Shown here: one piece after another, positions 11,961-22,840 of the stretch | Position numbering within the stretch: position 1 is the stretch's first letter | Layout: each line of letters starts with the position of its first letter | From: Limonium bicolor | Taxonomy: Eukaryota > Streptophyta > Magnoliopsida > Caryophyllales > Plumbaginaceae | Length of the DNA stretch: 64,000 nucleotides | NCBI GenBank assembly: GCA_023374045.1 | Contig: CM041783.1 | Coordinates: 98,367,298-98,431,297 of the forward strand | Direction of reading: 5' to 3' | Program-made: the position numbers and the translations under genes | The notes under the pieces: generated by a model | Database searches by the model: none | Told to the model about the DNA's origin: nothing | What the model saw: only the letters and a program-made list of their open reading frames with translations

Positions 11961-13380
11961 GCTCTGACGGGAGTCCAGAGGTCCGCCTTAGAGCTGCAGC
12001 GTATGGGTGTTTGGGTAGTCAGACCCGCCAGTGCCAGTGTGATAGCAGCGCTTCAGGTTCAGTCTTCGTTGGTAGACAGGATCCGGGTTGGTCAGGAGGC
12101 AGATTCAGCTTTGTGTCGGGTCAGAGAGGGCTGTCTTCAGATCAGAGTTCAGACTTCAGTGTCTCCAGTGATGGGTGTCTGCGTTTCAGAGGCCGTGTAT
12201 GTGTGCCAGACGATGCGAGTGCAGTGCTGCGTAGGGAGATCCTTCAGGAGGCTCACGGAGCGCCATACTCAGTTCACCCAGGAGGGGTGAAGATGTATCG
12301 AGACCTCAGAGAGTCATTCTGGTGGTCTGGGATGAAGCGTGATATCTCAGAGTTTGTTTCGAAGTGCCAGACCTGTCAGCAGATTAAGGCTGAGCATCAG
12401 AGGCCAGCGGGTTTGCTTCAGCCCCTTCCATTCCTGAGTGGAAATGGGAGAGAGTGTGGGGATGGATTTCGTTATGGGTTTACCCAGGACTCCTTCGGGT
12501 TGTGATGCTGTTGGGTGATAGTTGATCGTCTGACGAAGTCTGCTCATTTTCTGCCGGTGAAGAAGACCTTCAGTTTGGAGCGTTTAGCTCGGTTGTATCT
12601 CGATGAGATAGTGAGGCTTCACGGTGTGCCTGCTACTATTGTGTCTGATCGTGACCCACGTTTTGTTTCGAGATTTTGGCGCATTTTGCATAAGGCCTTG
12701 GGTACGAATTTAGCGTTCAGTTCAGCTTACCATCCTCAGTCGGATGGCCAGACGAGAGGGACTAATCAGGTTTTGGAGACATGCTTCGTGCATGTGTCCT
12801 GGACTTTGGTGGTAGCTGGGAGCAGCATGTGACTCTGATTGAGTTCGCCTACAACAACAGCTTTCAGCGAGCATTGGTATGGCTCCGTTTGAAGCGTTGT
12901 ACGGTAGGAGGTGCAGGTCCCCCATCTGTTGGGATGACCTGAAGGAGAGAGTCTTGGTTGGACCCGAGCTGGTGCAGGGGGCAGGGGCAGTAGAGAGATC
13001 AGGACGATTCGGGAGCGTTTGCTTGTTGCTCAGAGCAGACAGAAGTGCTATGCAGACCAGAGGCGTAGACCGCTTGAGTTCGATGTTGGTGATCATGTCT
13101 ATCTGCGAGTGTCGCGGTCAGAGGCGTGGTCCGGTTTGGGAAGCGTGGGAAGCTTAGCCCGAGGTTCGTTGGACCGTTTGAGATTCTGGAGAGGATTGGC
13201 CCTGTGGCCTACCGTCTAGCCTTGCCTCCATCCTTGTCAGCTGTGCATAACGTCTTCCATGTGTCTATGTTGAGGAAGTATCTGCATGATCCGTCTCATG
13301 TGATCGACTACAGCCAGCTCCAGTTGAGAGAGGACTGCAGTTTTGAGGCGGTGCCTACTCGCATTTTAGCCAGGGATGTC
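11961..13380 (+). pseudogene. pol: Element A integrase (frameshifted, catalytic Glu lost)
   Basis: After a tether, the HHCC zinc-binding region is seen at about 12240-12385 ([11 protein letters not shown] ... CQTCQQIKAEHQRP), with both His and both Cys. The catalytic core has MDFVMG (Asp at 12465-12467), a frameshift near 12500, VDRLTKSAHFLPV, and SDRDPRF (Asp at 12647-12649). The third catalytic residue is not encoded: at about 12750 the usual DGQTERTNQ block reads DGQTRGTNQ, because one G was lost and another gained. More frameshifts occur near 12780 and 12870, before MAPFEALYGRRCRSPICW. The C-terminal module is [12 protein letters not shown] and [13 protein letters not shown]. Confidence 0.92.
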
Positions 13381-13504
13381 CGTCGGCTTCGTAGTAAGAC
13401 CCTGCCTATGGTGAAGGTCAGTGGTCAGATCAGCTAGAGAGTGAAGCGACTTGGAACTCGAAGATGAGCTGCGTGCCAAGTATCCCTCCCTGTTCGAGCA
13501 GTAA
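13381..13504 (+). pseudogene. pol: Element A chromodomain-like C-terminus
   Basis: The end of pol carries [13 protein letters not shown], followed after two small indels by ATWE and ELRAKYPSLFEQ, with TAA at 13502-13504. This short chromodomain-like tail places A with Tekay/Del-type chromoviruses and matches the end of E's pol. Confidence 0.8.
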
Positions 13505-13524
13505 GGTGAGTTAATCTCGAGGAC

Positions 13525-13548
13525 GAGATTCTTTTAAGGGGTAGGTGA
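13525..13548 (+). promoter_or_regulatory. Polypurine tract of element A
   Basis: The sequence GAGATTCTTTTAAGGGGTAG followed by GTGA ends at the 3' LTR start (13549). It lies about 20 bases after the pol stop, following the usual gypsy GAGGACGAGATTC motif. Confidence 0.85.
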
Positions 13549-15634
13549 TGTTATAACCCGTATAATTCAACCTTATTTTATGTCTCCGGTTTATATAATG
13601 ATCTAAGATGGATTACATTTATTATCAGTGGACACCGGCGGCATTGTTTTAATTGCAGAGGGCAAGGAGGTCCATCTATTAAAACAATAAGGTAATTGTT
13701 TTCTTTAATTAATAAGGAGTGGGAGCCTTATTTAATTATTCTCCATCTAATTTATTCTTGCATCACGATCAGTTTCCTCCATCGAGCCGATCGTGCGTTC
13801 AGAGCAGCGACAGTTTTCCTCTTCTCTCTCTCATCTCAATCTATTCTACGTTGTGAATTTTGGCTCTACCGCTGAAATCAGATTGGGATTCGATTGTGGT
13901 GTTGTGTTCCTCTGCGATTCCAGGTTTTTGAATTGGCAGAATTGGGACTTCGTGTTGTCTTCGTTGTATTCAGTTTTTCTGATTGAGGGTTCTGAATGTG
14001 TTCGAAATCAGTTGTCGTTGAGGCTGCCCTTCGGATTGGGTTTCTGCCGGCAGTTATAATCCGGTCTTGATTCAGTTGCTGTGGATCTCTGTCGGTTTAT
14101 GGATTGCTGCAGAACTGTTCAGATTGTTGTCTGTGATTGATTGAGGTAGGGTGTACTCGATTCAGTTTGGGAGTTCAGCCATGGGGTGTTGCAAGAGCGT
14201 TGTATGATTTTGCGTGTGTTTCTAATAGCGTTTGTTGTGATTTTGGATGGCTAAACCCCATGGTTTCCTGTTTTAATGTCTGAATTTGGTGTGTGTGCTT
14301 AATTGGCAATTCGTTGGTTGTTGAATTGCGTTGTTTTTCTGCTTTGTTCGTCTTCTGTATTTGCCGTTTTAGCACTGTCCGAATTATGTCCGAGTTTGAA
14401 GTTCGGACAGTGCGTTGGCTTACTGATTTTCAAGTTCCGGGGTATTTCCGAAAATTGTCCGAAACATGGTGTTCGGACACACCCTCAAGTTTTCCCTCTG
14501 ATTTAAAGTTCGACCTGTGTCCGAACTTCGACGTCCGGACACAAGGTCGGACCTTCCGCGTGTTTTCCCGTAAAACCTGTCCGAACATCCGTCCGAGCTT
14601 GGATGTTCGGACATTCTGAATTCCTCTATCTGATTTCAACTCGAATTGTGTCCGAACATTGATGTCCGGACACAAGTTCGGACATTTGGCTTTCTCTGGT
14701 TTCTGAGTCTCGACTTGTGTCCGAACTTCGACGTCCGGACACAAGTTCGGACACCCCTCTGTTTTCAACATAACTTCTTCGTTCGAACTCCGATTTGAGC
14801 GCCGTCTGCGGCATTGGATTCCTTATGCTCTGTACTACTGACTTATGAGTGTTTGGCATATTTAATGCAACTTTGCTTCTGTTTAAGCAACCCTTCTGTT
14901 TTGGGACATTGCACATTGTTTCTGAGCCGTGAATGGCTGGGTCGAGCTATTCCGTGGTATACCATGTAGACGTCATTCTGAGTGTGGGTCATTCCCTTTC
15001 TGTTCTGTGGGGTTGACGAACCCTTTGGCTCTTTCGAGTCATTTCTGCGTTGCCGAGAGACCTGGTATGGTCTATGGGTCTTCGACCCTTCTGAGTGTGT
15101 GCATTGTGTTTTGTCCCCTTTCTGTTTAAGTGTTCTGATTGTTTCTGAATTGGGAACCCTTGAGTTCCACTCTGTTTCTGCTCTGAAAGCTTCTGGATAT
15201 TGAGAATTGTGGATAAATGTTTATCTTCTCCTCCTTCTGTTTTCAATTGTTTTGAGCGACCTTACTGATGACGGTCGCTGCTTACTGGGCATAGTTGTGT
15301 GCTCATTCCCCTACTTCTAACCTTTTTGCAGATTGATCGGCGAGGATCATCTAAGTTCTGGAGCTTTAGCATTTAGCTTTTATGTTGGTTCAGTTGATAC
15401 TTTGAGATGTTGTAGCCTTTGGGCCTTTACTTTTGACTTCTGTTTCTGACTCAGTTTCGTATTTGGGATTTTGGTATTTGTTCCGCTGTACCTGATTACA
15501 TTAGTTTGCAATATTTAAGTAAACTTCGTTTTGGGCCTTTATTGCGTTTGAGTGTTTTAGAGCCTTGCGTTATTAGGTAGTAATACGCGGCGTGTAGCAC
15601 CCTTAACTCTTAGGCCGGTTTTAGGGGTGTTACA
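13549..15634 (+). repeat. Element A 3' LTR
   Basis: Second copy of the 2.09-kb LTR, ending TGTTACA before TSD CTGGC (15635-15639). From 14460 onward it matches the 5' LTR nearly base for base. From 13549 to about 14460 it differs mainly by short insertions and deletions in or near homopolymers. Confidence 0.95.
14366..14753. repeat. Hairpin array in A 3' LTR (6 units)
   Basis: Same six-unit GTCCGAACTT/AAGTTCGGAC array as in the 5' LTR. The first two units are damaged by small indels (for example GTCCGAAACATGG), while the last four are identical to the 5' copies. Confidence 0.88.
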
Positions 15635-15766
15635 CTGGCACCGAGTCAGGGGATATAGATTAGATCCTGAGACATCATTATGTATGTGCTAATCGTTCCT
15701 TGTTTCTTTAAGGATTATTTGTGAATTCTTTTATCACCGCCCGTTGGAGGACGTCTCCTCCATAGC

Positions 15767-15990
15767 TAGTCCCCCATCCCCGACACCCAGGGTCGAGAAA
15801 GCGGAGTCACCTCTAGACTCCAGGATAAGCTTCACCAATTTGTCACTCCCTCATTCCCGACACCCAGGGTCGAGAAAGCGGAAGTCACCTCTGGACTCCG
15901 GATATGCTTCACCTATTTGTCACTCCCCAATTCCCGACACCTAGGGTCGAGAAAGCGGAAGTCACCTCTGGACTCCGGGATGTGCTGAGA
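15767..15990. repeat. Three tandem units of about 77 bp in LTR C
   Basis: CGACACCCAGGGTCGAGAAA recurs at 15781, 15858 and 15935, each followed by AGTCACCTCT and a GACTCCGG-like end. The ORF spanning 15744-15944 simply reads through these units. Confidence 0.88.
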
Positions 15991-16162
15991 AAGTGGGGTC
16001 ACCCAGGGATCCCCAAAACATATTCCACCATAGACGGTCGAAGGATCTGATGCAGATACCAACTCCCGATCATCCATACCACGCGGCCCGAGCTGTTATC
16101 TTCCCGGGTTGTTCTCGTGTTTCACCAGTTGGTACTTTTCATTTCATTATCATTACAATCTC

Positions 16163-16316
16163 GACACCATAATGGGTGTCATTAGCGGTCCTCTAAAGTT
16201 AGAGAGGATTTGTCTCTTTGTATAGTTCTTTTGTTTTGTCTACGTGGTTCGTCATGTCTCACCAAAGGAGACTTGCTCTTCATTATGATTAATGAATAGA
16301 CACCATAGTGGGTGTC
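16163..16316. repeat. Doubled palindrome GACACCATAATGGGTGTC
   Basis: Perfect or near-perfect 18-bp palindromes lie at 16163-16180 and 16299-16316. Each is followed by GTCCTC and a GAGAGGA-type sequence, so the whole 136-bp block is duplicated. Confidence 0.75.
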
Positions 16317-17079
16317 ATGGTAGTCCTCAATGGTTTAGAGAGGAGTTCCCCTTATAGAGTTTTCTTTGTTTTCATAATTCGTAGTAGTTCATCTCAAGTT
16401 CCATAAACGAGAAAGGGACTAAACTACTGTGTGCGCGCAAGTAATATGCCACAAGGATATATATATATAACAAGCATATAAGAAAGCCACAAGAAGCAAT
16501 CCAATTTTCATGCTTTAGTCTTATAGTCATTGTCAAACAAAGCACACAGCACACAAGCCGTGTAACACGACAACATACGAACCACACATGTCCATACCTT
16601 ATTTCGAAGCACGAGTTATCTCACACACACAAGGTCCCGGTTGGCGTTCGTCACGGCCCTAACGTTAATTAAAACAACTGGTCAGTTTTATGATTTCATG
16701 CCACGACAGTTGTAACATTTTTCCTAGTTTATCCCTTTTTATCGGGTGTTATTCCCTAGGTGAACTTTTGAATGTTCGACTTATACTAGCCCTTAGAAAC
16801 TTTCCAAGTATTAACCTTAGGCGTTATCTTACTCCTAGGACATTTACATAGTCATTTCAAACGTTACCTAAGTCCATCCTCTAGCTAACGTTTTTGAGTA
16901 TTCTAAGCACTAACAAGTGACAAGTTTATCTAAGGGTGGATTTTCATTCCCTTACGATGTATCCCTTCCTTATCTAAATAGGTTAGTAATGTCCTTAACC
17001 CATTATCACAGCAACAAGGTCTTTAAAATACTTCTAAAGCCCATATATAAGAAATCCCAAAGTTTAGAAAACTAAAACA

Positions 17080-19580
17080 TAATCTCGGTGTTTAACCTTA
17101 CTTAACCCCACATTTAAGGTACCAACTGAGGTTTAATCTTCCCCAAAATGTTGCACCAACTTAGATAAATATATTAGTAATATTTTGGGTTCATTTTTAA
17201 ACCCACACCACACTTTTAACACCTCTGGATATTGATCATACAGAGACACAAGTTACAGAAAATTGAAACATCAACTTGTGCAGACTTCCACTAATCCTCC
17301 CCTTTTAATGTATTAAATTGCTTTCTAATTCCTCCCAAATTGTTTACCCTCTTAGGTAAATATGTTAGTAAGGTTATGGGTAAATTTCCAGACCTATACA
17401 ACCCTCTCATGTCAACTGTACCATAGTTATACAGAAGATAGCAGATTCTGGAAAACTGAAAACCAAAACTGTACATCACCTTTTTCCTCTCGTTTTTAGT
17501 TCATTAACCAGCTTTCAAATCTTCCCAAAATTCTTACTCAACTAGATAGTTTTATTAGGAAGGTTTTGAACTCAAACCCAACTCAAAACAACACTGTTAA
17601 CACCTCTGAATGTTCATTATACAGAAGCTAGAAAATGTAGAAAACTGTAAACACCAAATCTGTACAACCCCTCTTAATGTTCCCTTTTTGGTTATAAATC
17701 AGTTTCCAATCCTTCCTGGAGTTTTTATCCAACTAGCTAGGTGTATTAGGGAAATCTTAAACTAAAACCCAACTTAAAACAGCACTGCTAACCCATTCGA
17801 AAGTTCATTTTACAGAACCTAATTTTGCAGAAAAACTGAAACAGGAAACTGATATATTCTCTTCTATCCTCTTTTCTTTGTTCACTAATCTGCTCCCTAT
17901 TTACCCCAAGGCGTTTAACTGAGTTAGATGCATTAACAAGGTTCCAACCTCTTAATCCACTCTCTGCAACCCCTCATACCTCTCTATAACACAATTATAC
18001 AGAAAACAATTTTCAGAAAACAAAACACAAAAACTGATAACTTTCTCTCTCTGTTTCTTTTCTGTTGGGTATTAATCTGTCTTTTGATCTGTCCCATGTG
18101 CTCCCTTACTTAATTACGTGTTTAGCTTATGTTTTAAGCCCACACAACTACCTAGACAAATCGTAGTATCCTCACTGGTGTATTCAGTATACTGGAACAG
18201 AAAGACCTGCAGGAGACTGAGGTTATGAGTTGGTATATATATATATATATCTCTTCCTTTTTCCTGACTTTCTGTTTCAGTTATTAATTTGGTTTCTAGT
18301 TCTCCCTCATGTCTAGATATTTGATTAAACGTCTTGCTATAGTTATAACTTTAAACAGACCCAAAACATCTTTGGTAATAGCTACTGAAAAGTCTAATAC
18401 TGAAGCTGTGAAAAATCTGGACAAAACTGAAACAGAACTTACCTTTTAATTCACTTAACTCCAGTCTTTTACTTATCTATCTGACTCTCAATCTTCCAAA
18501 TATACATATTCCCTTAGTTCAGTATGTTAGCGATATAGTAGACCCATTATCAAGCCACTGCAGCTCCTCTAATCTCTCTGGAATTTGTTTATACAGAGAG
18601 CAACACTACAGAAAGCTAAATTACTAAAACAGTAATCTGATTTGTTTTATTCCATCATTCATTTTTGTGCTTTGTTTCTGTCATCCAATCTACCTCTTAG
18701 TTTTCCCCAGCTTGTTGAGTTACTTAGTTATGTGTTTCAATTAACTCTTAACTTCAAAAACAACCCAAGGCAACCAGGACTACGCATCTGAACATCTGTT
18801 ACACAGAACTTGAAAAGCTGAAACTGATCTTTCTTTTCTCTCTCTATTTCTTTTCTTATTGTTCCTTGATCATGTTTTTACTTCTGCCCAGATGTGTCCC
18901 CACTTACTAAGAGTTGTATCAGAAGTTTAAGTCCAAAGTTAACCCACAACAACAAGACTATATCCTGAGAAGTTACTATACAGATAACACATTTTTTTTT
19001 CAGAAATTGAAGTTGATGCTCCCTTCTTCTGTTTCATTCTTGCTTTTCAATCTCACTTCAGTTTCCCCCCACACTCTCCACGTAGTCTCATATGCTGGCA
19101 ACCTTTCAACCCCAAGACTAACCCAAACCACAGGACAATACCTCTGAAACATGGCTGCACAAAACTGACCCATCTGAGAACTGACACCTTAAAACCCGAA
19201 ACTGAATCTGAGAGATATGAACTGGTTTATTCTTCTTCTCTTAATGCATCAGATTGGGTTCTTGTTTTCCCTCAACTGCTTTAGTGACTTAGTTAGGTAT
19301 CTTGTTAAAGTCCTAGCTGTATTTTAAACTCAGAGCAACTTGTTAAATTTACAGAAGCTTATACCGAGGCAAACAGCTTCAGAAATTGAAAACTGAACTG
19401 AAGTATCCTTTTCTGTTATTATTTTCCTTCTGTCTCTTTTTTTTGTCTTTTCATTCAGTTAAGTGTTTTAGATTCATTGATGGATCACTACCCAACTCCA
19501 CATCACTCCTGGAAAGTTGGCATACAGAAGAACACCACTACAGAAACTGAAATAATTAACAACTTCACTTGACAGGTTGT
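17080..19580. repeat. Degenerate tandem array of about 190-bp units in LTR C
   Basis: About 13 imperfect units. Each has a CTTTTCTTT/TTCATTAAT-like T-rich start, a CCCAA.TTGTT..AGTTAGGT block, a TTAAACCCAACTCA-like block, a CACCTCTGAA.GTT block, then ATACAGAA and a CAGAAAACTGAAA end. The ACAGA anchors fall near 17245, 17431, 17622, 17813, 18000, 18196, 18593, 18802, 18977, 19357 and 19525. Gaps are 168-209 bp or twice that. Units are only moderately similar, so a simple repeat finder may miss them. Confidence 0.75.
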
Positions 19581-21162
19581 ATTTTTTTTATCATGCACCC
19601 TGTTAAATGTAGCTACGAATTTTAATGAGCAGAGGGGCTTCAGGGTTAGTCTTTACCTTGGTGGACCCTTTTCGCTAGGTGGAGTTTCCAAGCCTTGGTC
19701 ACTCAGTAACAAACTGGGAAGGGTGATCAGTTGTTAGGCCATGTCATAACCAGAAAGAAGAAAAATTTGTTTCAGTTTTACCTTACTATTTTTTTTAACA
19801 TTGATTTGCTTCAGGTTTCGGAACTGAAACACACCAGGTCGCCTTGCAGCAGAGAGTTAGGAAGGCTTGAGTTACTGGTCAAGAAGTGAAGGTTTCAGAC
19901 ACAGATAAAAATCGGAACAAGGAAATAACAGAAGAGGCTCACCGTAGAATTCATCGTGAGCTGATGTGCAAGCCAACATACAGATGCTTCGTAGACTGAA
20001 GTTAAAGCCAGGGTGCTGATATTTCGGTTCCAACAGAGAAAGTTTGAGCTCCTTGCTCAATCTGGTGCGCAAGTGCAGAAGTTTCAGGGATAAATAGCAT
20101 GCAGAGGAGAGGAGACATTGTTATGTCTCATGCACGCGGGAAGGGAGTCAGACATAGTGTTCTCAGCAATCAGCATCAAACAGGGAGGAGAAATGCAGTT
20201 TTCTGGTGAGTTTCCCTCACCTTGTAGTTCGAGAGGATATTTCTTCAATCGTTGTCACTTCCTGCTGGATTTTGGGACTTCAAGAGGGTGTTCAAACCTT
20301 GGAAAAAAAACAAGGAAAACTGGTAAGGGAAAGGACTGTTTCCCATGCCAGAAGACGTGAGTAATACAAATGGAGAAGATGGTTGTTTACCATGGTCTGG
20401 TGCAGTTTCTTTTTGCTTCTGTTTAACCGAGGAGGAAGAGTGTACCCTAGGCACCTGAGTTGTGGCTGGCGTGAGTATGCAAGTGAGGAGACGAGCTGTT
20501 GTGGTAGTTTGTTTATTTTTTTCCTCTAAGGCGTGCGCATGGAACAGAGGAAAAGAGGAAGGGAACACCTGCTTCAGTCGAGACTAGAAAATGATGTTGC
20601 TGGTGTGGATGTTGAAACCGACAAGAATGGGATGGGGTAGTTGAGCATGAGCAGCACTTGCAGGTGGGGGCACTTAGTGCAGCGTACTGCTCCAGAAATC
20701 AAAAGCAAGAGGTGCAGGAGTTTGAAACGGGAACACCTCTGATGTGTGAAAGTTTGAGACAGAGTCATCCGACTGTCTGTTTTTTTTCTCTTTCTGTAAC
20801 TATAAACCACTGGGCAACATGGAAGTATGGGCAGGAGGGAATAATTTCGGTATTGATGTAAGAATTTGTAAGCTGCAAGGGAATAAGTGGCATGGTGAAA
20901 ACTAAAGGGAATAGAAAGTGCTGCGGTACCATGACTTATATCAGCAACATGTCGCGGTCACTGTGAGCACCGATGAAGTGTGACGGTTTGGGGATGTCCT
21001 AGCTGATTCAAGATGTTATTCGAGATTGAGGAGTTGTACCAAGGTTCTGGATATAACTACCTGATTTCGGATTGCACAAGACCACCTCGGTCTAGTTTTT
21101 TTTTTGTAGTTTCAGCAGTAGTTAACTACTAGTCTAATTAGGTCGGTTTTGATACCGAATTT

Positions 21163-21260
21163 GAGCACAGCTCAACCGGTTAAGATGTTTAAGGGGTATA
21201 CAGAGGTACGGAGTTCAACCTTAGCGGGAGTGTATTTGCTCCCTTTTTCTTTCCTCTCTT
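21163..21260 (+). repeat. tRNA-like / SINE-like block with A and B box in LTR C
   Basis: GAGCACAGCTCAACCGGTTA resembles a Pol III A box region. About 35 bases on, GGAGTTCAACCTT resembles a B box (GGTTCRANYCC), and a TTTGCTCCC end and T-rich tail follow. The related block in LTR G (61775-61868) has a better B box. It runs antisense to the LTR and lies about 480 bp from its 5' end. Pol III activity is not shown by the sequence. Confidence 0.5.
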
Positions 21261-22149
21261 TTTTTTGTATATGCTATATACATGTTTATTTATATGTATA
21301 TAAGCGACTATATAATATGTCGCGTTATTACTTTTATACGTTGCTAGTCAATTAGACGTACATGTATATTTATATACGCCCCCCTTTTATTTTGTCGCGT
21401 TTTAGTTATATGTAACTATGCGACGTTATTATTTATCATATACGACGTTGTAATATTGTAACACTTCGTATATGTATTTTCATAGACGTACATATAAGTA
21501 CGTGACCGTATTAATACAATACGTTACATGTAGATACCAAGTTTAATTGTTCGTACATTATTATACGTCCGGCTTATGAAACGCGACCGGGTGATGTCCT
21601 CGCGTTTATGATTTTATGCATTTAATTCGTTTAGGGGTGTTTCATTTTGAGGAGCCACGAGTTAGTAATCTTAAAAGTGGATAAAATGACCATCTAAATC
21701 AATTGATGGCAGTGCTAAAATCATAGCACAACCAGGGACGATTTTTGAGACAAAAAGATACCTAAAATCAGCATTTTTACCTTAAAACTTTCACCTTTTA
21801 CCATAATAAAAATGTACCAATTAAATGCTGGAACCTATTACACATATTAGTATGGTCTTAGTACAATATAGTGTAACAAAAATCAAATGAAAAATTAATC
21901 TCATTTCCCAATCCATGCGTTATTTAAGGTGGTATTTGGCTAAGTTTGACTTAAAATTTTTTATTTGATGTTGAATATCATGTCACCCACCGAATGATAA
22001 TGTACTAGGCATGTGCAATCTGATAAAGCCTTCTCCATTACGTGTGCCTGCATGAGAACAATAACAAAGAATAGCTTAGCTGAAAATAATGAAATGAATG
22101 GAAATCTAGTCACACCTTAACTAGTTAATTAAACAAGTGAATCAAGTTG

Positions 22150-22840
22150 GATTATTGGCATGTGCTGTAGCCTTGGTGCCGATCAGGTATAGGTAAGTGG
22201 GAGTTGAGTGCTCTATGAGTGCTAATTAATTAACCAAGTTAGACAAGAACCTAACTAACATTATTACATTTTTATAATTAACAAAGGAATTAAACTTACC
22301 TATGTGCTCCATTACCGTAAGTGTAACAACACTTGGAGCTGGCTACTTTCATTTCAGCCGAACAGCACCTGCATAAGAATACAAGATTAGAAACAATAAT
22401 TCATCTCATTTAATGTAGTTAATTAGCATGATTGGTTAGTTTAATAATTAGCAAATCTAAACTAGTATTTTAGAACTCCATTACCGTAAGTTCACAAGCT
22501 AATGTCTTCTTCCACTCAGCTGACCACCTGCAAATAAACCAAGATAAGATCCAATAATGAAGCTCATTAAATGTTAGATAATAGCCTTGATTAATTATCT
22601 ATAACCTAGGCTTAGTGAGCAACCACTAATGTTCCTTCCATTACCGTAAACACAATAGCCTTGGAAGACAATTGTAGTCAATTATGGAAATCAAATTAAA
22701 CATAAACAAAGACATGCAATAATGACAAATAAACAATGTTAATCAGATTTTGATTGCTCTTCTACTAAAACATACGTAAGTACCCATTCTTTCCTTGCAC
22801 CATAACCGTAAGGTAAGCTCCTCTCTTGCTCTCCCTTTAC
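22150..22840. repeat. Degenerate tandem units of about 160 bp marked CCATTACCGTAAG
   Basis: CCATTACCGTAAG or a close variant occurs at about 22310, 22481, 22637 and 22800. Between copies the order is kept: a CAGCYGA-like word, CACCTGCA, AAGATWAGA, AATAATKMA, CTCATTWAATG. Four diverged units spaced 155-170 bp. Confidence 0.65.

Larger units (their letters stand above)
6839..15634 (+). mobile_element. Element A: two-LTR Ty3/gypsy (chromovirus-like) retrotransposon
   Basis: 8796-bp element with LTRs of 2090 bp (6839-8928) and 2086 bp (13549-15634), both TGTTATAACCCG...GGGGTGTTACA. TSD CTGGC is at 6834-6838 and 15635-15639. The primer-binding site follows the 5' LTR and a purine tract precedes the 3' LTR. 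The interior holds, in order, gag with two zinc knuckles, protease, reverse transcriptase, RNase H, integrase and a chromodomain-like end, which is the gypsy gene order. At least a dozen frameshifts break the gag-pol frame, though the protein blocks are well preserved. It is the innermost and latest insertion of the nest (A in C in D in B in E). Confidence 0.95.
15640..21644 (-). mobile_element. Solo LTR C, right segment (5' part of the LTR)
   Basis: Continuation of solo LTR C after element A and its second TSD copy. It ends at 21644 with GGGGTGTTTCA, then TSD TTTTG (21645-21649). The two segments sum to about 6.97 kb, very long for a plant LTR. The excess is built of tandem repeats: the second unit of the 140-bp repeat (to about 15745), three 77-bp units, a doubled GACACCATAATGGGTGTC palindrome, and an approximately 2.5-kb array of degenerate 190-bp units. 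No internal coding region is attached, so it is a solo LTR. The scattered ORFs here are unsupported. Confidence 0.82.
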
